Shown here piece after piece: positions 1 to 10,326 of a stretch of DNA of 64,000 nucleotides. Source of the stretch: Cyathus striatus (taxonomy: Eukaryota > Basidiomycota > Agaricomycetes > Agaricales > Nidulariaceae). Location of the stretch: contig JAOVFP010000002.1 of NCBI GenBank assembly GCA_025738555.1, forward strand, positions 5,828,001 through 5,892,000, read 5' to 3'. Each line of letters opens with the position of its first letter. Within the stretch, counting starts at the first letter, position 1. The translations under genes were made by a program, and so were the position numbers. Under the pieces are notes generated by a model. That model ran no database searches, was not told the DNA's origin, and saw only the letters and a list, made by a program, of their open reading frames with translations.

Positions 1-2
1 GC

Positions 3-740
3 GCCACCTCCGGCGTTATCAAGGAGCTTTCGTCTACCAGCCTCGAAATTACATTCGACTGTATGCGCGTTGATATTCATCGCAGCTGGTTGAGGGGAGA
101 GCTCTTTTACGACCACGACTTGAAGCCTGCTCCTGGTCCTGCTAACTAGTCCGTTCCCTTCATCTATATTAATGACTGACTGCTAATGACATGTCACAAT
201 TTAGTATCAGCCCTGGACCAGTTACTCTCGCGACTCTTCTTGATGCGGAGAACTACGAGCCTCCTGTCACTGAGAGTGGAGAGAAGATGACCCGCGAACA
301 GTTCTTGGAGAGGTATCACCTCTTCCCCATGTACCCCACTGGTATGTCTTTTTCACTTTTTTGCATGATTGCACGACTAATGCACCATCTCAGCCTTTTT
401 GCTTGCTGCCAACATTACTCTCAAGCTTGATAGCCAGAGCGATACGATCAAGAACTACTCCGATAAGAACAGCTCTAGCTACTCCCGTCACAACGAATCC
501 ATCAACTATGGACCCTTCTGTATCAGATCTTCGAACGAGGAGAAGTCAAGTGGATCCTCCAAGTCTGAGGTTGCGGATTCTCAGTGCATTGCCACTGGCT
601 CTGGATTAGAGTGAGTGGATGCAGCGTTTCTTGGCTAGCCTGTACTAACCCACTTCCTCAGGATCAGGATTAAGTCGCCTCAAGTCATCGGGACCGTCTC
701 CCAAATGCTCCCCACTCTTCCTCGCCCTAACCAGCAGTAA
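3..740 (+). CDS. 3' end of an unrecognised fungal protein
   Basis: I see the last four exons, about 3-148, 205-341, 394-610 and 662-740. Splicing keeps one frame and ends at TAA 738-740 with the C-terminus LPRPNQQ. The readable protein runs from TSGVIKELSSTSLEITF through YISPGPVTLATLLD and a Ser/Asn-rich stretch with INYGPF to IRIKSPQVIGTVSQMLPTLP. It resembles a family of large fungal hypothetical proteins that end in a similar 'SPQVIGWVSEMLP' block, but I cannot name a domain or function. The first donor (GTCCGT at 149) is non-consensus and was chosen because it is the option that keeps the frame. The 5' part lies outside the window. I see no membrane segment in the visible part. Confidence 0.55.
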
Positions 741-916
741 ATGTTTGAGCTGCATCAATTCGGGGTTACAAGTTTCCTTCACAGTTTTACAACTCATAGT
801 TTTATTCTCATACCTCATAATCTCACAATCTACTTATAAAAATCAGTTATGGCTTTACGATCTTGTTAATAATGGTGCCACGAATATATGATGCTTTTCT
901 GACGCTTATAATTATT

Positions 917-1470
917 GATGACAATGCTCTTTCATCTATATTATCAGAGCCTGGGCAGGAGTCGATCCACCAAGATGAGCACGCATCTGAGCACTCCTCT
1001 CCTTCTTTCTCCGGTGGCTCAGAGGACGAATTTCAGGAGTCTTACTACATCCTTGAGTATTTTAGTACTCCGCCTTCCTCCCCAATCATGGTCACAGCAC
1101 CAGAGGAAGAATCGTTGCCTCCAAGTTCGAACAATAGTGAGGGCATTACTCACACTCTCGACAATCCAGTCGGTGATGGCTATTCTTCTTCGCCCACTGT
1201 ATCACCCGAGTCGATCCAGCAAGATGAGTACGCATCTGAGCGGTGATACGACTCGGAGGTAACGAAGTACGTTTTTTCTCCTTTCTTCCTTAGTGATAGT
1301 GTCCGATTCAACTCGCATAGTGACGAGATGCCCGACAAACAAGTAGAAGAGGTATCGAATGAGGGAGCAGATAGGTTACTATGCTTTAGTATTATACTTT
1401 ACTATACTTGAGACTTTATTTTTAACTGCTTGTTTTAGTGATGGGAGTAAGTACTAAAGTCTAAGTAGCA
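917..1470 (+). repeat. Acidic-repeat element, left copy
   Basis: An open frame here encodes an acidic, Ser/Glu-rich sequence with two internal repeats (SILSEPGQESIHQDEHASEH, then SPESIQQDEYASER). A stop at 1244-1246 interrupts it, but homology continues through a DEMPDKQVEEVSNEGAD segment and an intron-like stretch at about 1369-1442. The whole block is homologous to the reverse complement of 8040-8674, so the two copies form a diverged inverted pair about 6.6 kb apart. Similarity begins abruptly at GATG 917-920, while the sequences upstream differ. I take it for a mobile or duplicated module, perhaps from a protein-coding gene. The copy is broken and has no recognisable domain. Confidence 0.6.
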
Positions 1471-2040
1471 CAGCGAACCCCCGCCACGGATATTCACTAC
1501 ACATGCACTTTGATTCACTTGCAATTGATGGGTACCATAGTGCGTAGTACGATATTCGAACTTGCTTCTTGTTCCGAACAAGTATCCTTACTCCTAATAA
1601 ATCTGAAATCTAGTAAGAAATTGCAAATATATATATATAAGCATATGTCTTCGATGGACAATTCACATGGTTACATCGCACAGAAGACAACTAAATCCTC
1701 TGTACAGCGCAAGCTTGCGTACGTTAGTGCAAACCAAGTATAAATGCATATACTCGAAAGGTTAACTAAGGATTTGAAGACAACTACAAGTTCCATAATT
1801 GGTTTGTCTTCAAGTTGTTTGGAATTTATCTACTGTTTTCTTTGTATCATCACTACCGGGCACTATTCTTTGTATAGGCCCAATGAGACTTATTTATATT
1901 CTATTTCGTGTCTTTCACAGTAGTCATTTACTGTCGTGATGCGACTTGTACGTTCTGATGTCTCCAACATCATTGAGATCTGTAGACTAAAAATATAAAC
2001 AGAATTTCAAGATTTAAGACCTTCCTAGCGTTGCGCACTG

Positions 2041-2096
2041 TTTCCAAGTTCACTGCACTACGCGGGCTATTACAACTCTGCACCAATTTAATATTT
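2041..2096 (+). repeat. Dispersed short repeat, copy 1
   Basis: This copy contains CACTGCACTACGCG, then TCTGCACC and a TTTAATATTT tail. Related copies lie at 2657-2704, 3531-3587, 15901-15940 and 16029-16086, all on the same strand, with the skeleton 'CAAGTTCACTGTACTACGC...TTA.A..TCTGCACC..TTTAATAT'. No inverted ends or coding potential are visible. Confidence 0.5.
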
Positions 2097-2656
2097 AAGC
2101 TGCGGGGTAATGGCAACTCTTAGTCCAAGCTCAGCCTTCTTTAACATTTAAATCTCGTTTGAAATAGGACAAGATCAAATAATTAAATAGGATGCTGAAG
2201 TCGAGATGATAAATAAAACCAAGACAAGAATCGCGCAAAAGACATGAGTTTGTTCACAGATGCCAAAGGCGAGTCGGCCAATGCCCACTGCACCACACAA
2301 GCTTGTATACCAATGGGTTTAATGTAAATTATTCCAAACGAACTGAAACAAGATCATAAAGATGTTATTAATATATCGCAAGGTCCCCCATATTATCTAG
2401 ATTCAGAACTACATTCACCGCACAGCGCACTTGTAATTTCATTACCACTGCGCTATGTAAGCATATGACAACTTCACACTTATTGTAGGTCAATACCATT
2501 ACAAAGTCCTTCGATGCATTCCAGACAACTCTCCTTATACTCTTAATATATCTAAAATCTAAAATGGACCATGTCAGCTTTCAGGCTTTCTACTTGAAGG
2601 CATCTCCGCGCAAAACAGTATTAAGAACTTTTCCCTAACTTACGTTGCACAGATGC

Positions 2657-2704
2657 TTCAAGTTCACTGTACCACGCACACTTACATATCTGTACATTAA
2701 AATG
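2657..2704 (+). repeat. Dispersed short repeat, copy 2
   Basis: This copy has CTTCAAGTTCACTGTACCAC followed by GCACACTTACATATCTGTACAT. It ends about 12 bp before the left terminus of the MITE at 2718. Confidence 0.5.
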
Positions 2705-2717
2705 GTACAAGGACATA

Positions 2718-3400
2718 CTGTACCATTTCGACCAACTGTTCGGTCACGCGTCACACCAGGCCATGAACAGAACAGTTGAGCAGCTTGGTCACGCGTCACA
2801 GGGGGTCGTGAACACAGGTACAGAGAAACTAATATGGGGGTTGAAATCAATGAAATTGTGGTCGAAATTACAAAATTGGTGCGTGTATGTATATACAACT
2901 ACTGTTCCTAATGTTCTTCCAAGATATTTGTCGAATATAATATGTTTTTCTTTTTTTTCCTCTACCCATGTCCCAAATCAGGTGTTGCATCAACCATAAC
3001 ATTGTTAACCACCTCAATTTGTGTGCTTTCTGCATCTGCTACAAGCTGGATGCCACCCAGATTATTACCAATTATACTGGTTGTCTGTTGAGCTTGAGTG
3101 TGAATGTGTTCCACCTAGCATCTCATGCTATATATAAGTGAAAAGAGTAGATGATCACCTCTGCCAATAGGGTGAAAATCAATGAGAAGAGTGAATTTTT
3201 CTTTATGCCTGTGAGGTAAATCACAAATTGTAGTCATCGGTTGCCTAACTACCAATGCAGCATCTCCCATTAGGTATATTCAATCAACAAAATTGACTGC
3301 GAACAGAACACCTTATTGGTCACACGTTTCGGTAACCATCGAACAGAGGTTTGGACCGTCACGCTCCAACAGGTCCGAACACTTGGTCGAAATGGTACAG
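2718..3400. mobile_element. 683-bp MITE with 26-bp terminal inverted repeats and TA flanks
   Basis: The left end CTGTACCATTTCGACCAA(C)TGTTCGG at 2718-2743 matches the reverse complement of the right end (3375-3400) with one mismatch, and both ends are flanked by TA (2716-2717 and 3401-3402). The TA target-site duplication is typical of Tc1/mariner-derived MITEs. Subterminal copies of GGTCACGCGTCAC lie at the left end, with related GGTCAC and GAACAGA motifs on the right. The interior has no transposase frame, so the element would be non-autonomous. The near-identical ends point to a fairly recent insertion. Confidence 0.8.
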
Positions 3401-3530
3401 TACTCACTGACTCGAGAGATTTCCTGAAGTTAGAGACTTGAAGCTTATTTGAAGGGGTATTCCATTGTTATTAAGTGATCAAAAAAAAGGTGTAACAATT
3501 CCAAGAGAAAGTTCACGGTGCCGCACAGTG

Positions 3531-3587
3531 CACTTCGAAATCCACTGTACTACGCCATCCTATACAAATCTGCACCTATTTGTATAC
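3531..3587 (+). repeat. Dispersed short repeat, copy 3
   Basis: It contains CACTTCGAAATCCACTGTAC then TACGCC, and TCTGCACCTATTTG further on. About 160 bp downstream, 3745-3771 (on the + strand) is nearly identical to part of the purine permease gene at 17941-17967. Confidence 0.5.
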
Positions 3588-4138
3588 TAAAGTAAGAAGC
3601 GTTAAGTATTATAATAATCTTAATATATTCAAGCAGCAAGCACAAACTGATCCTGCGTTAATTTCAGGGTTAAGTATTGTCTGCTGCGTACATTGTATTG
3701 AAGATCTTGGGCCATGTGAATATAGCTAACGCGTGCTAGAGACCGCTGGAGATAGCAAGGATGAGATAAGACATTGAGCGCTTGAGCGCTTAGATTCAGG
3801 AGGATGGCTCTTGAAGCACGTGACCATGTATTGATCTGTTCTGTTCCGGTTCCAACTTCCTTGCCTTTCTCCTCCGCGTTCACAGTTTCACAAGCACTGG
3901 CAGCCACCAGTCCCAACGTCAGCCTCCAGTTCCAGGCCACTTCTGATTCATATTCAAAATGGAGGCTTGCAATGTCTCACAAGTTCTCTCTTTTATACCC
4001 CGATCTCCTCGAACCCGTCTGGCCAAATCCAATATCCAAGAGGAACCTTCCTCCCAACACTCCTTGCAGTCTGGCTGCCGACAACCTCCCCCTCAAGCAA
4101 CCTAGCTGCTCAAAGCTAGAACCTCCTCAGCCATAACC

Positions 4139-7099
4139 ATGGCCTCTACCCAAGCGCCGTCGACCGCAGGTTTTTCAAGCCACCACATCCACCCCACACC
4201 AACGACATCTCTACACCTCCACCAACGTCTCTCCTCTTCTTCGTCACCAAACACGACATACCTAGCCTCGTCATCTGGAACGCAGAATTGTTCCCTCTAC
4301 TGCGTAAAAGTATTCCCCATCAAAGTGCCCAGGCTCAGCGATGCCTTCCTACGCGAGATGTCGTTCCTCCTACAAGTGATGGGGTACGAAGGCGTCGCAG
4401 AGCCCAAGAACGTATTCACTGGCCGTCTATGTTTCTGTTCTTGTACCATCACAGCGGCAGACAAAATCGCTAACACAGAAAAGGAGTACGGGTTCATAGT
4501 GACGCAGTTCTACAACTATCCTACCCTCTCCGCTTTCCTTGACGCAGGAGTGCAACGGAGACATCTCGTCGGGACTATATTTCGGAACATCGTGGAGGCT
4601 GTGGAGTGGGTCCATTCGAAAGGCGTGTTTTTGCGTACTTTGACGGCTTCGAATGTCCTTGTGGATGCTACGGAGGGAAAAGTGCGGATTGTCGATTTTG
4701 AGGGTGCGACGGGCGATAAGGTCAATGAGGCAGGTTCGTCCTTGACTCCTTGCTCTTATACTTTAACTTTGACATTCTAATATCCGAATAGATGCTTCCA
4801 CCTCCCAAGGGCTCTCTCCACGCCAAATCGACCTCAAATCTCTAGGAAGCATCCTTCGCCTCCTGCTGTCCTCTATTGACGCTTTACCCGATGGCGTCTC
4901 GCAAGCTGTCACCGCGCTGCTTGGGGACCTCTCTTCCCCTACTACAGAGCTCAATATCAAATCTGTGGTTGAGCGTGTTCACAAGATCGAGGAGGAGGGA
5001 TGGTTCGTCAATATGGGGGATTTTGCTCCGAAAAGCGAAGATGGTTATGCTGAGGATGGTGTGTCGTCCTTACGGGAGGTGCTGCACGATGAGGAGATAA
5101 GGGATGAAGAGGATGCATGGACTGCTAGAGATGACTCGTTATTGCTCACAATGAGCGGGGAGGAGAACAAGGAGAATATTCACTGCCCAAGGAAGAAGAC
5201 TAGTATGGAATTGTCAAACCTTCGCGAACCTTTGCGTTCAATCCAACTCACCCCTGGAGATAACTCACATGATATGATCTTCTCTCTTCGGGCCAAACAA
5301 TCTGAACAGGAGGACACTTCAGCTATATTTCCTCCCCCACCACCACCCTCTCCTTCCACCCTTTCTCCTCCTCCGACTTCTCCTTCGTCATCTCCTCCGC
5401 CTCCACCTTCATACTCTCCCCTCCCCTCCCACCTATATCCTCTCCCTCAAAAACTTCGTTACTTCGAACAAACAGCCCTCAATCCAAATCTTATTCACCC
5501 CCACCTCAACATGCAATTTCCTCATCGGCTTGGTTACTCCCTACACAAGCCGAGCTTCCAACGAACAGCCCCCCGCCTCAGTTGTTCACGCCTATCAATC
5601 GGCTTAGGCCAAAGTGGTGGAAGGATGCAAGCCCTTCCACGCCTCCTACGCCTCCAGCGTGTTCAACCACTCCGTCTCCGCCTCCTCCACCACCCAGCCT
5701 CTCTACTTCTCCTATTTCCCCCCCTCCTACCCCCCCTCCGCCTTCTGCTTCTCCCTCTACGACAACAGTATCCTCAGGAATCGCTCTGACGACTTCACAC
5801 AGCAATTCGTCAATTCTCCCTCTCAGACCAACAACTTCAAGTTCCCCTCCTCTCCCTCCCCTTGTACCATCCCCCATTCTCGTAGCCACTTCCATCTCCT
5901 CCCCACCTGATCCCGTGCGCATCCCTAGGCCACATGCACCTTCTCCATGGAGTGCTTCTATGCACTATACGACTTTCACATCTGTGGTGGGAGAGATGAA
6001 AAGTGAGCCAATGATACGTCCGCCTACGCCTAGGCCGTTGGAGAACCCTTTTCTCCCTAAGGAACGGGGCGCTACGGATCCTTCGAAGGTTGTATCGGCT
6101 TGTATTCCTACGAGGGTTGTTGGTTCCCCGCCGCGTGGAGTGCCCGTGAACGCGGAAGAAGTCCCTACATACTCACCGCAGTCTGTCATGCGCCCATCTT
6201 CTCCCCTTTGTTTGTCTTTACTTCAGCAATCGAAGGGGTGGAATCTGAGTGATCGTCCGCCTACACCAATGCCGGGGAGGAACCCATTCGTGAGGGAGGA
6301 TACGATGGGAATGAATGTGAGTAGTGGTAGATGTATCACGAATAGTGCTCAGTATGACGATGTTCCTTCTACCTCGCAGACCCCGTTCCTGCCAACGACT
6401 AATATGGCATATGGGAGTTCGTTCTCGCGATTCCTTGACCCTCCAGCACCCAAGGACGAGGTCGAGCGGCAGCTAGATGAGGACGTTAGATCGCTAGAAA
6501 ACAATATCGCTGCGGTCGGTGAGGAGTTCCGGAAGATTTTCAACAGTGAGTGGAAGATGAAGCCTCGCGAGAACGAGGAAGAGAGGGAAGAATGGTACAT
6601 CGTCCCTCTAGATCGACAGACCCCTTCTTCACCTAAGAATGTCAAGTTCAGACCGGCAGCTTCGTCAACGCCCAAACGATCGCGCGCTTCAAAGCCTTCT
6701 CCCAAAGAGCAAAAGCCTAGCATTTCACCTACGGACGCAGTATACGCCGGGTCAAATGCATCAGTGGACGTTAGCACGTACTCACTTTCACGCATTTCCT
6801 CGCCGGTGTATTCGTATGACTTGCAAGCGTCCATTTCTGCATGGCGGACTGAGTGTGCGGACGCTATTGCAGCGGAGGAACATCGGGTTGCAGTTCCCAG
6901 TGGAGATGAACACGTGCGCTATCGTAGGCCTGGTGCTGTACCTCGGGGAGCAAGAGGGGAGGAATCCTTTTCGGGTGCTCTGCCGCGTGGGCGGCAACCT
7001 CAAGTTTGGGAGGAAGACGATCCGTTTTTGGGCCCTCCGAGGGGAGCGGCGAGAAGGCCTTTGATTCCGTATTGGCTTCCGCCTGTTATGCCTAAGTAG
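4139..7099 (+). CDS. Kinase-like (probably pseudokinase) protein with long Ser/Pro-rich tail
   Basis: Exons are about 4139-4735, 4794-5202 and 5310-7099. The first intron is clear. The second (donor TA|GTATGG at 5203, acceptor ACAG at 5306-5309) is inferred because it joins the frame open before 5200 to the frame open from 5306 to 7099. The N-terminal ~260 residues look like a degraded protein kinase fold: YCVKVF as a possible beta-3 lysine, then an HRD-region sequence VFLRTLTASNVLV with no catalytic Asp, and DFE in place of DFG. The rest is low-complexity Ser/Pro/Thr sequence with TPRPLENPF and TPMPGRNPF repeats, a KRSRASK-like basic patch, and a C-terminus IPYWLPPVMPK. The ATG lies in a good context (AACCATGG) right after an upstream stop. 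An additional 5' exon starting near 3959 is possible. A scaffold or regulatory role is inference. Confidence 0.6.
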
Positions 7100-8039
7100 G
7101 GGACTGTTCTTCTGAGCTTGGTTTAGTGAAAGGCTTTAGGTGTGCTGTGGTTCTCTCTGTGCTGTGCTGCTGGTTCTGTTCGTCGTTTGGATTGGTGTTT
7201 GGCTTCAAGAAGTTTTTTGCTGGCGGTTTCTTATTACTGGGTTCGGTGCTGTGGATTGCTTTTGACGTCTGATTTTTGTTGCTGTTCTGGTGCTTTTGTG
7301 TTTTGTGGAAGACAGTTCAAGGATTTGCTCTGGTGATTGTGATATCGTGGACGCTGAGTAGTTTAGTTTCGTGCTTGTGATATAGTAATCTTTTATGTTA
7401 CTTAATGAAGATGATTTGGAAATCGTTACTGTTTGATATCCATCGAGGTTTCTTGATAGAGATTAGGTTAGGGTGGTAGTTTGGGGTGAATATGCAGTGA
7501 TTTGTGAAGGGTGAACTTTGAAATTCGAAGAGGACTTTCGAAGAATTTCTCATTGCTTGAAAGATTTGGTATTTCATTCCAACTTGCTTCCACTCCGAGT
7601 AATTCATTGTCTTCAGCTATTTTGTTAAAGATGTATACAAATCTCAAGTTACAGGACTCTAGAACAAAAAAAAACAATACCTATTTAAGAATCTCTGACC
7701 TATCAGTCTTATCTCGAAGTTGTTCTAGAACACATACTTATACCCTTGGAGAGCAAAGGTATAGAAGAAAGTGTGGTATAGTGGGTTTTGACTTGCTAGT
7801 TTGCTGTACTACGTATTAAATGCGAAAGCAGCTTACGATTCGACTTTTCTTTTGAGACATAGGTGAAAAAACAAGGAACAGCAAATTAAATATAACGATT
7901 GACTCACTGCACGAATATACAAGAATACTGTACACTAAAGAGTTCGTATGGGTATAAGAATGGCGTCCATCAAGCGTCCATGAAAAAAAAAAAAAAAATT
8001 GCAAGCTAATAACTTTATAATTACGAACTTCAACCAGAA
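7100..8039. other. Intergenic; likely 3' UTR of the kinase-like gene plus unassigned sequence
   Basis: 7100-7400 is T/G-rich and probably 3' UTR. No gene is supported in the remainder. A run of 17 A residues starts at about 7983, just outside the right acidic-repeat copy. Confidence 0.5.
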
Positions 8040-8674
8040 TTCAAGCACAGAGCATTCAATAACAATATTACGTCTTCGATCTCCTTGGATAGAAAATCAT
8101 CTTCACTTTCAGAAAGGCTTTCAGTCGCAGGACTGTCTTGAACTTCGGTACTGGACACATCACTACTAAAATAAGCAGTTAAAAATAACTCTCAAGTATC
8201 AAGTATAGTACTAAAGCATACTAACCTATCTGCTCCCGCATTCGATGCCTTTCCTACTTGTTTGTTGGGTGTCTCGTCACTATGCAAGTTGAATCAGACA
8301 CTATATTCGCGAAGGACGAAATGATAATAGACATACTTCGTTACCTCCAAGTCGCATCGCTTGGATACGTGCCCATCTTGCCGGATCGACTTCCGCCCAG
8401 ACTCGGGTGATATGAATGAAAGAGAACTGCCATTATCGGCTGAATTGTCGGGAGTGTCAGTAATGAACGAACTTGGAGGCAACGATTCTTCCTCCTGTGT
8501 TGTAACAATAACCGGAGACGAAGGCGGAGTAATATACTCGAGGATGTAATAAGACTCCGGAAATTCATCCTCTGAGCCACCCGAAAAAGGAGAGAAGTGC
8601 TTAGGTGCGTGCTCATATTTATCAATCGACTCCAGCCCAGGCTCGGATAATATAGATGAAAGAGAATTGCCATC
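8040..8674 (-). repeat. Acidic-repeat element, right copy (inverted relative to 917-1470)
   Basis: Read on the minus strand, it encodes NSLSSILSEPGLESIDKYEH, GGSEDEFPESYYILEY, PEEE-type acidic runs and SPESGRKSIRQDGH. An intron-like gap at about 8168-8225 is followed by SDVSSTEVQDSPATESLSES. The frame stays open further than in the left copy and reaches a stop near 8035-8040, so this copy is the better preserved one. It starts at 8674, within two bases of the stop codon of the truncated methyltransferase. It may be expressed as a fusion or by read-through, but nothing shows that it is. Confidence 0.6.
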
Positions 8675-9449
8675 AGTTATCTCTAACCCCTTCTCCTTGC
8701 TGGCCAGCCCACTTCCCTATTGGTGGCCTGCGCTCCTCTTTCATGATATTAATAAATCCAGCTTCCTTTAAAATCATTGGCAAACGTTTCCAAATATCTA
8801 CAACAATCTCTTTCGAGGCATACAGAGAATTGATCATTTGTGTGACTCGTTCTGCCACCTCCCCGGCATGTCGTGATCCTGGTTCGCAAAGCTGGACCCA
8901 ACCCCTGGGTACTAACATCTTGTATAGTTCTCCCAACTCGAATGCCCATTGTCGCTCCTTCATGGCTGCAATGAATAGTCTCTGATGTATGAATTTATAG
9001 GTATTTTTCCATTCATCTGGAAAGGCAAGGACTGAGTGGATGCAAAAGCTAAGATTTGGGTAGTATATATCCTGAGGGAATAGTCTGTTCTCAATGTCTA
9101 TTCCCTGTAGAATGACATTGTTTGATATGGTTTCCGCCATTTGTAGAAGCCAAATTCCTATCAAGAACATGTGATAAAAGAAAGTTCAGTCATAAGCTGG
9201 ATATGTACCCGTTCCCGCACCGCAATCGAGTATTCTATCTCCAGCTTCGAAAGTCATGGGGGCTAGAACAAGTTTTCCGTCAAAGGCGACTTTATACAGA
9301 TGATGTTGAAGATCCAATCTAAACTCAAATTCTGTCAGCTCTTCCGCAGATGTCGGAAGGGAGGATGTACGAAGCACCTGGATAAGACGTGCGTGCGCAC
9401 CTCGTACTATGCTCAATGGCATATTTGTGAGGAGGAATGTTTGGGTCAT
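8673..9449 (-). CDS. SAM-dependent methyltransferase (LaeA-like), C-terminally truncated
   Basis: Exons are about 9449-9209 and 9157-8673 (minus strand), giving 241 residues. The SAM-binding motif I reads ILDCGAGTGIW across the intron. It is followed by GIDIENRLFP, a HQRLFIAAM block, GGWVQLxEP-type PRGWVQLCEPGS, and EERRPPIGKWAGQQGEGVRDN. Fungal LaeA-like methyltransferases continue past this RDN with about 60 more residues (typically a 'GVFRGMKTPIL' block), but here a TGA follows at once and the sequence passes into the acidic-repeat element. The catalytic core is present; the missing C-terminus probably impairs folding. The start at 9449 is one of several Met options, and an upstream exon is possible. 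The MFS transporter gene diverges from it. The substrate is unknown. Confidence 0.7.
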
Positions 9450-10326
9450 TGATTTCAACAATCGCCATAGCGGACGAGTGTATGCACTAAGGATAAAGCA
9501 ATACAATGGGGTTTATACATCTGCCTATCACACAATGGGCACCAAATATTAAGAAACAAACATTTTCGATGTAGTGTATTTATATGTCTTGATGTTAGCT
9601 TCCCCGGCGTAAATTTTGCAGCGAAGTGTGAGATGAATACAATAAGCATGCATTAGAGGGGAGCTGCACCCAATTTCTCTGACCAGCAGGGAGGCCCGGG
9701 ACCCACAAGATTGGTCAGCTGTGGATCATTAAACCTCCATCGGGAAGTCGTCAAACGGGGCTTCCAGTGAGGCCTACTTATTGGTTCTAGTAAATACATC
9801 TCCCTACTTGTGGGTGTTTATTTGCGATTCCGAACGTTTCCACATGTTGTCCAGATTTCGAGTTTGAACGATCAGGCTGTAGGTCCACTGTTATCTCGGC
9901 CATTGCACTGCCATTATTCTAACCGGGGTAAGTATAAGTAGCAGATACAGTTTTCATGAGGATTATTGGAATGGCTGAAATCGGCGAGTGGGTGTACATA
10001 AGATGGAGCTTCGAGCTGTGTACGTACTCTTTTCGCATAAGGATCGTGCGATTCTTATGGACTACATTTGGACCATATGTGTGGGGGTACTGCGGTACGT
10101 CGTGCCTGGTATCAGGTATCAGAAGGTTGATGGATAGTTCTATGCCTAGTTTTCCTGAATGATTCCTATACTATAGGAGGATAGCACAAGCCTCAGGGAC
10201 GCTTTTATCACCGCATTCGGTCGGCCTTCGTTCTATACTTAGCACAGTGTTGACTCTATAATAAATTACGGGCTGCTTAAGTGAAGTATATGTGGCTTGA
10301 AGTGACGTTTGTGTCTTTCATTCACC
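9450..10326. other. Divergent intergenic region between methyltransferase and MFS genes
   Basis: About 880 bp separate the two divergent starts. I recognise no further gene or strong regulatory motif. It presumably holds both promoters. Confidence 0.5.

Larger units (their letters stand above)
1471..2717. other. Non-coding, AT-rich stretch
   Basis: I find no gene here on either strand; open frames are short and lack family resemblance. It holds two copies of a dispersed motif (2041-2096 and 2657-2704, listed separately) and ends at a transposon-like terminal repeat. Confidence 0.6.

Noticed and set aside
3804..4136. 110-codon frame just upstream of the kinase-like gene as a separate gene
   Set aside because: No recognisable features; it ends two bases before the chosen ATG and is more likely 5' UTR.
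4965..5789. Continuous 274-codon frame through the proline-rich region, as the C-terminus of the kinase-like gene
   Set aside because: It ends at 5789 while another frame is open from 5306 to 7099; an intron at 5203-5309 joins the two and gives a more regular Ser/Pro protein.
7983..7999. Run of 17 A as the poly(A) tail of a retroposed acidic-repeat element
   Set aside because: It would have to be on the other strand to follow the 3' end of the minus-strand copy; no target-site duplication was found.
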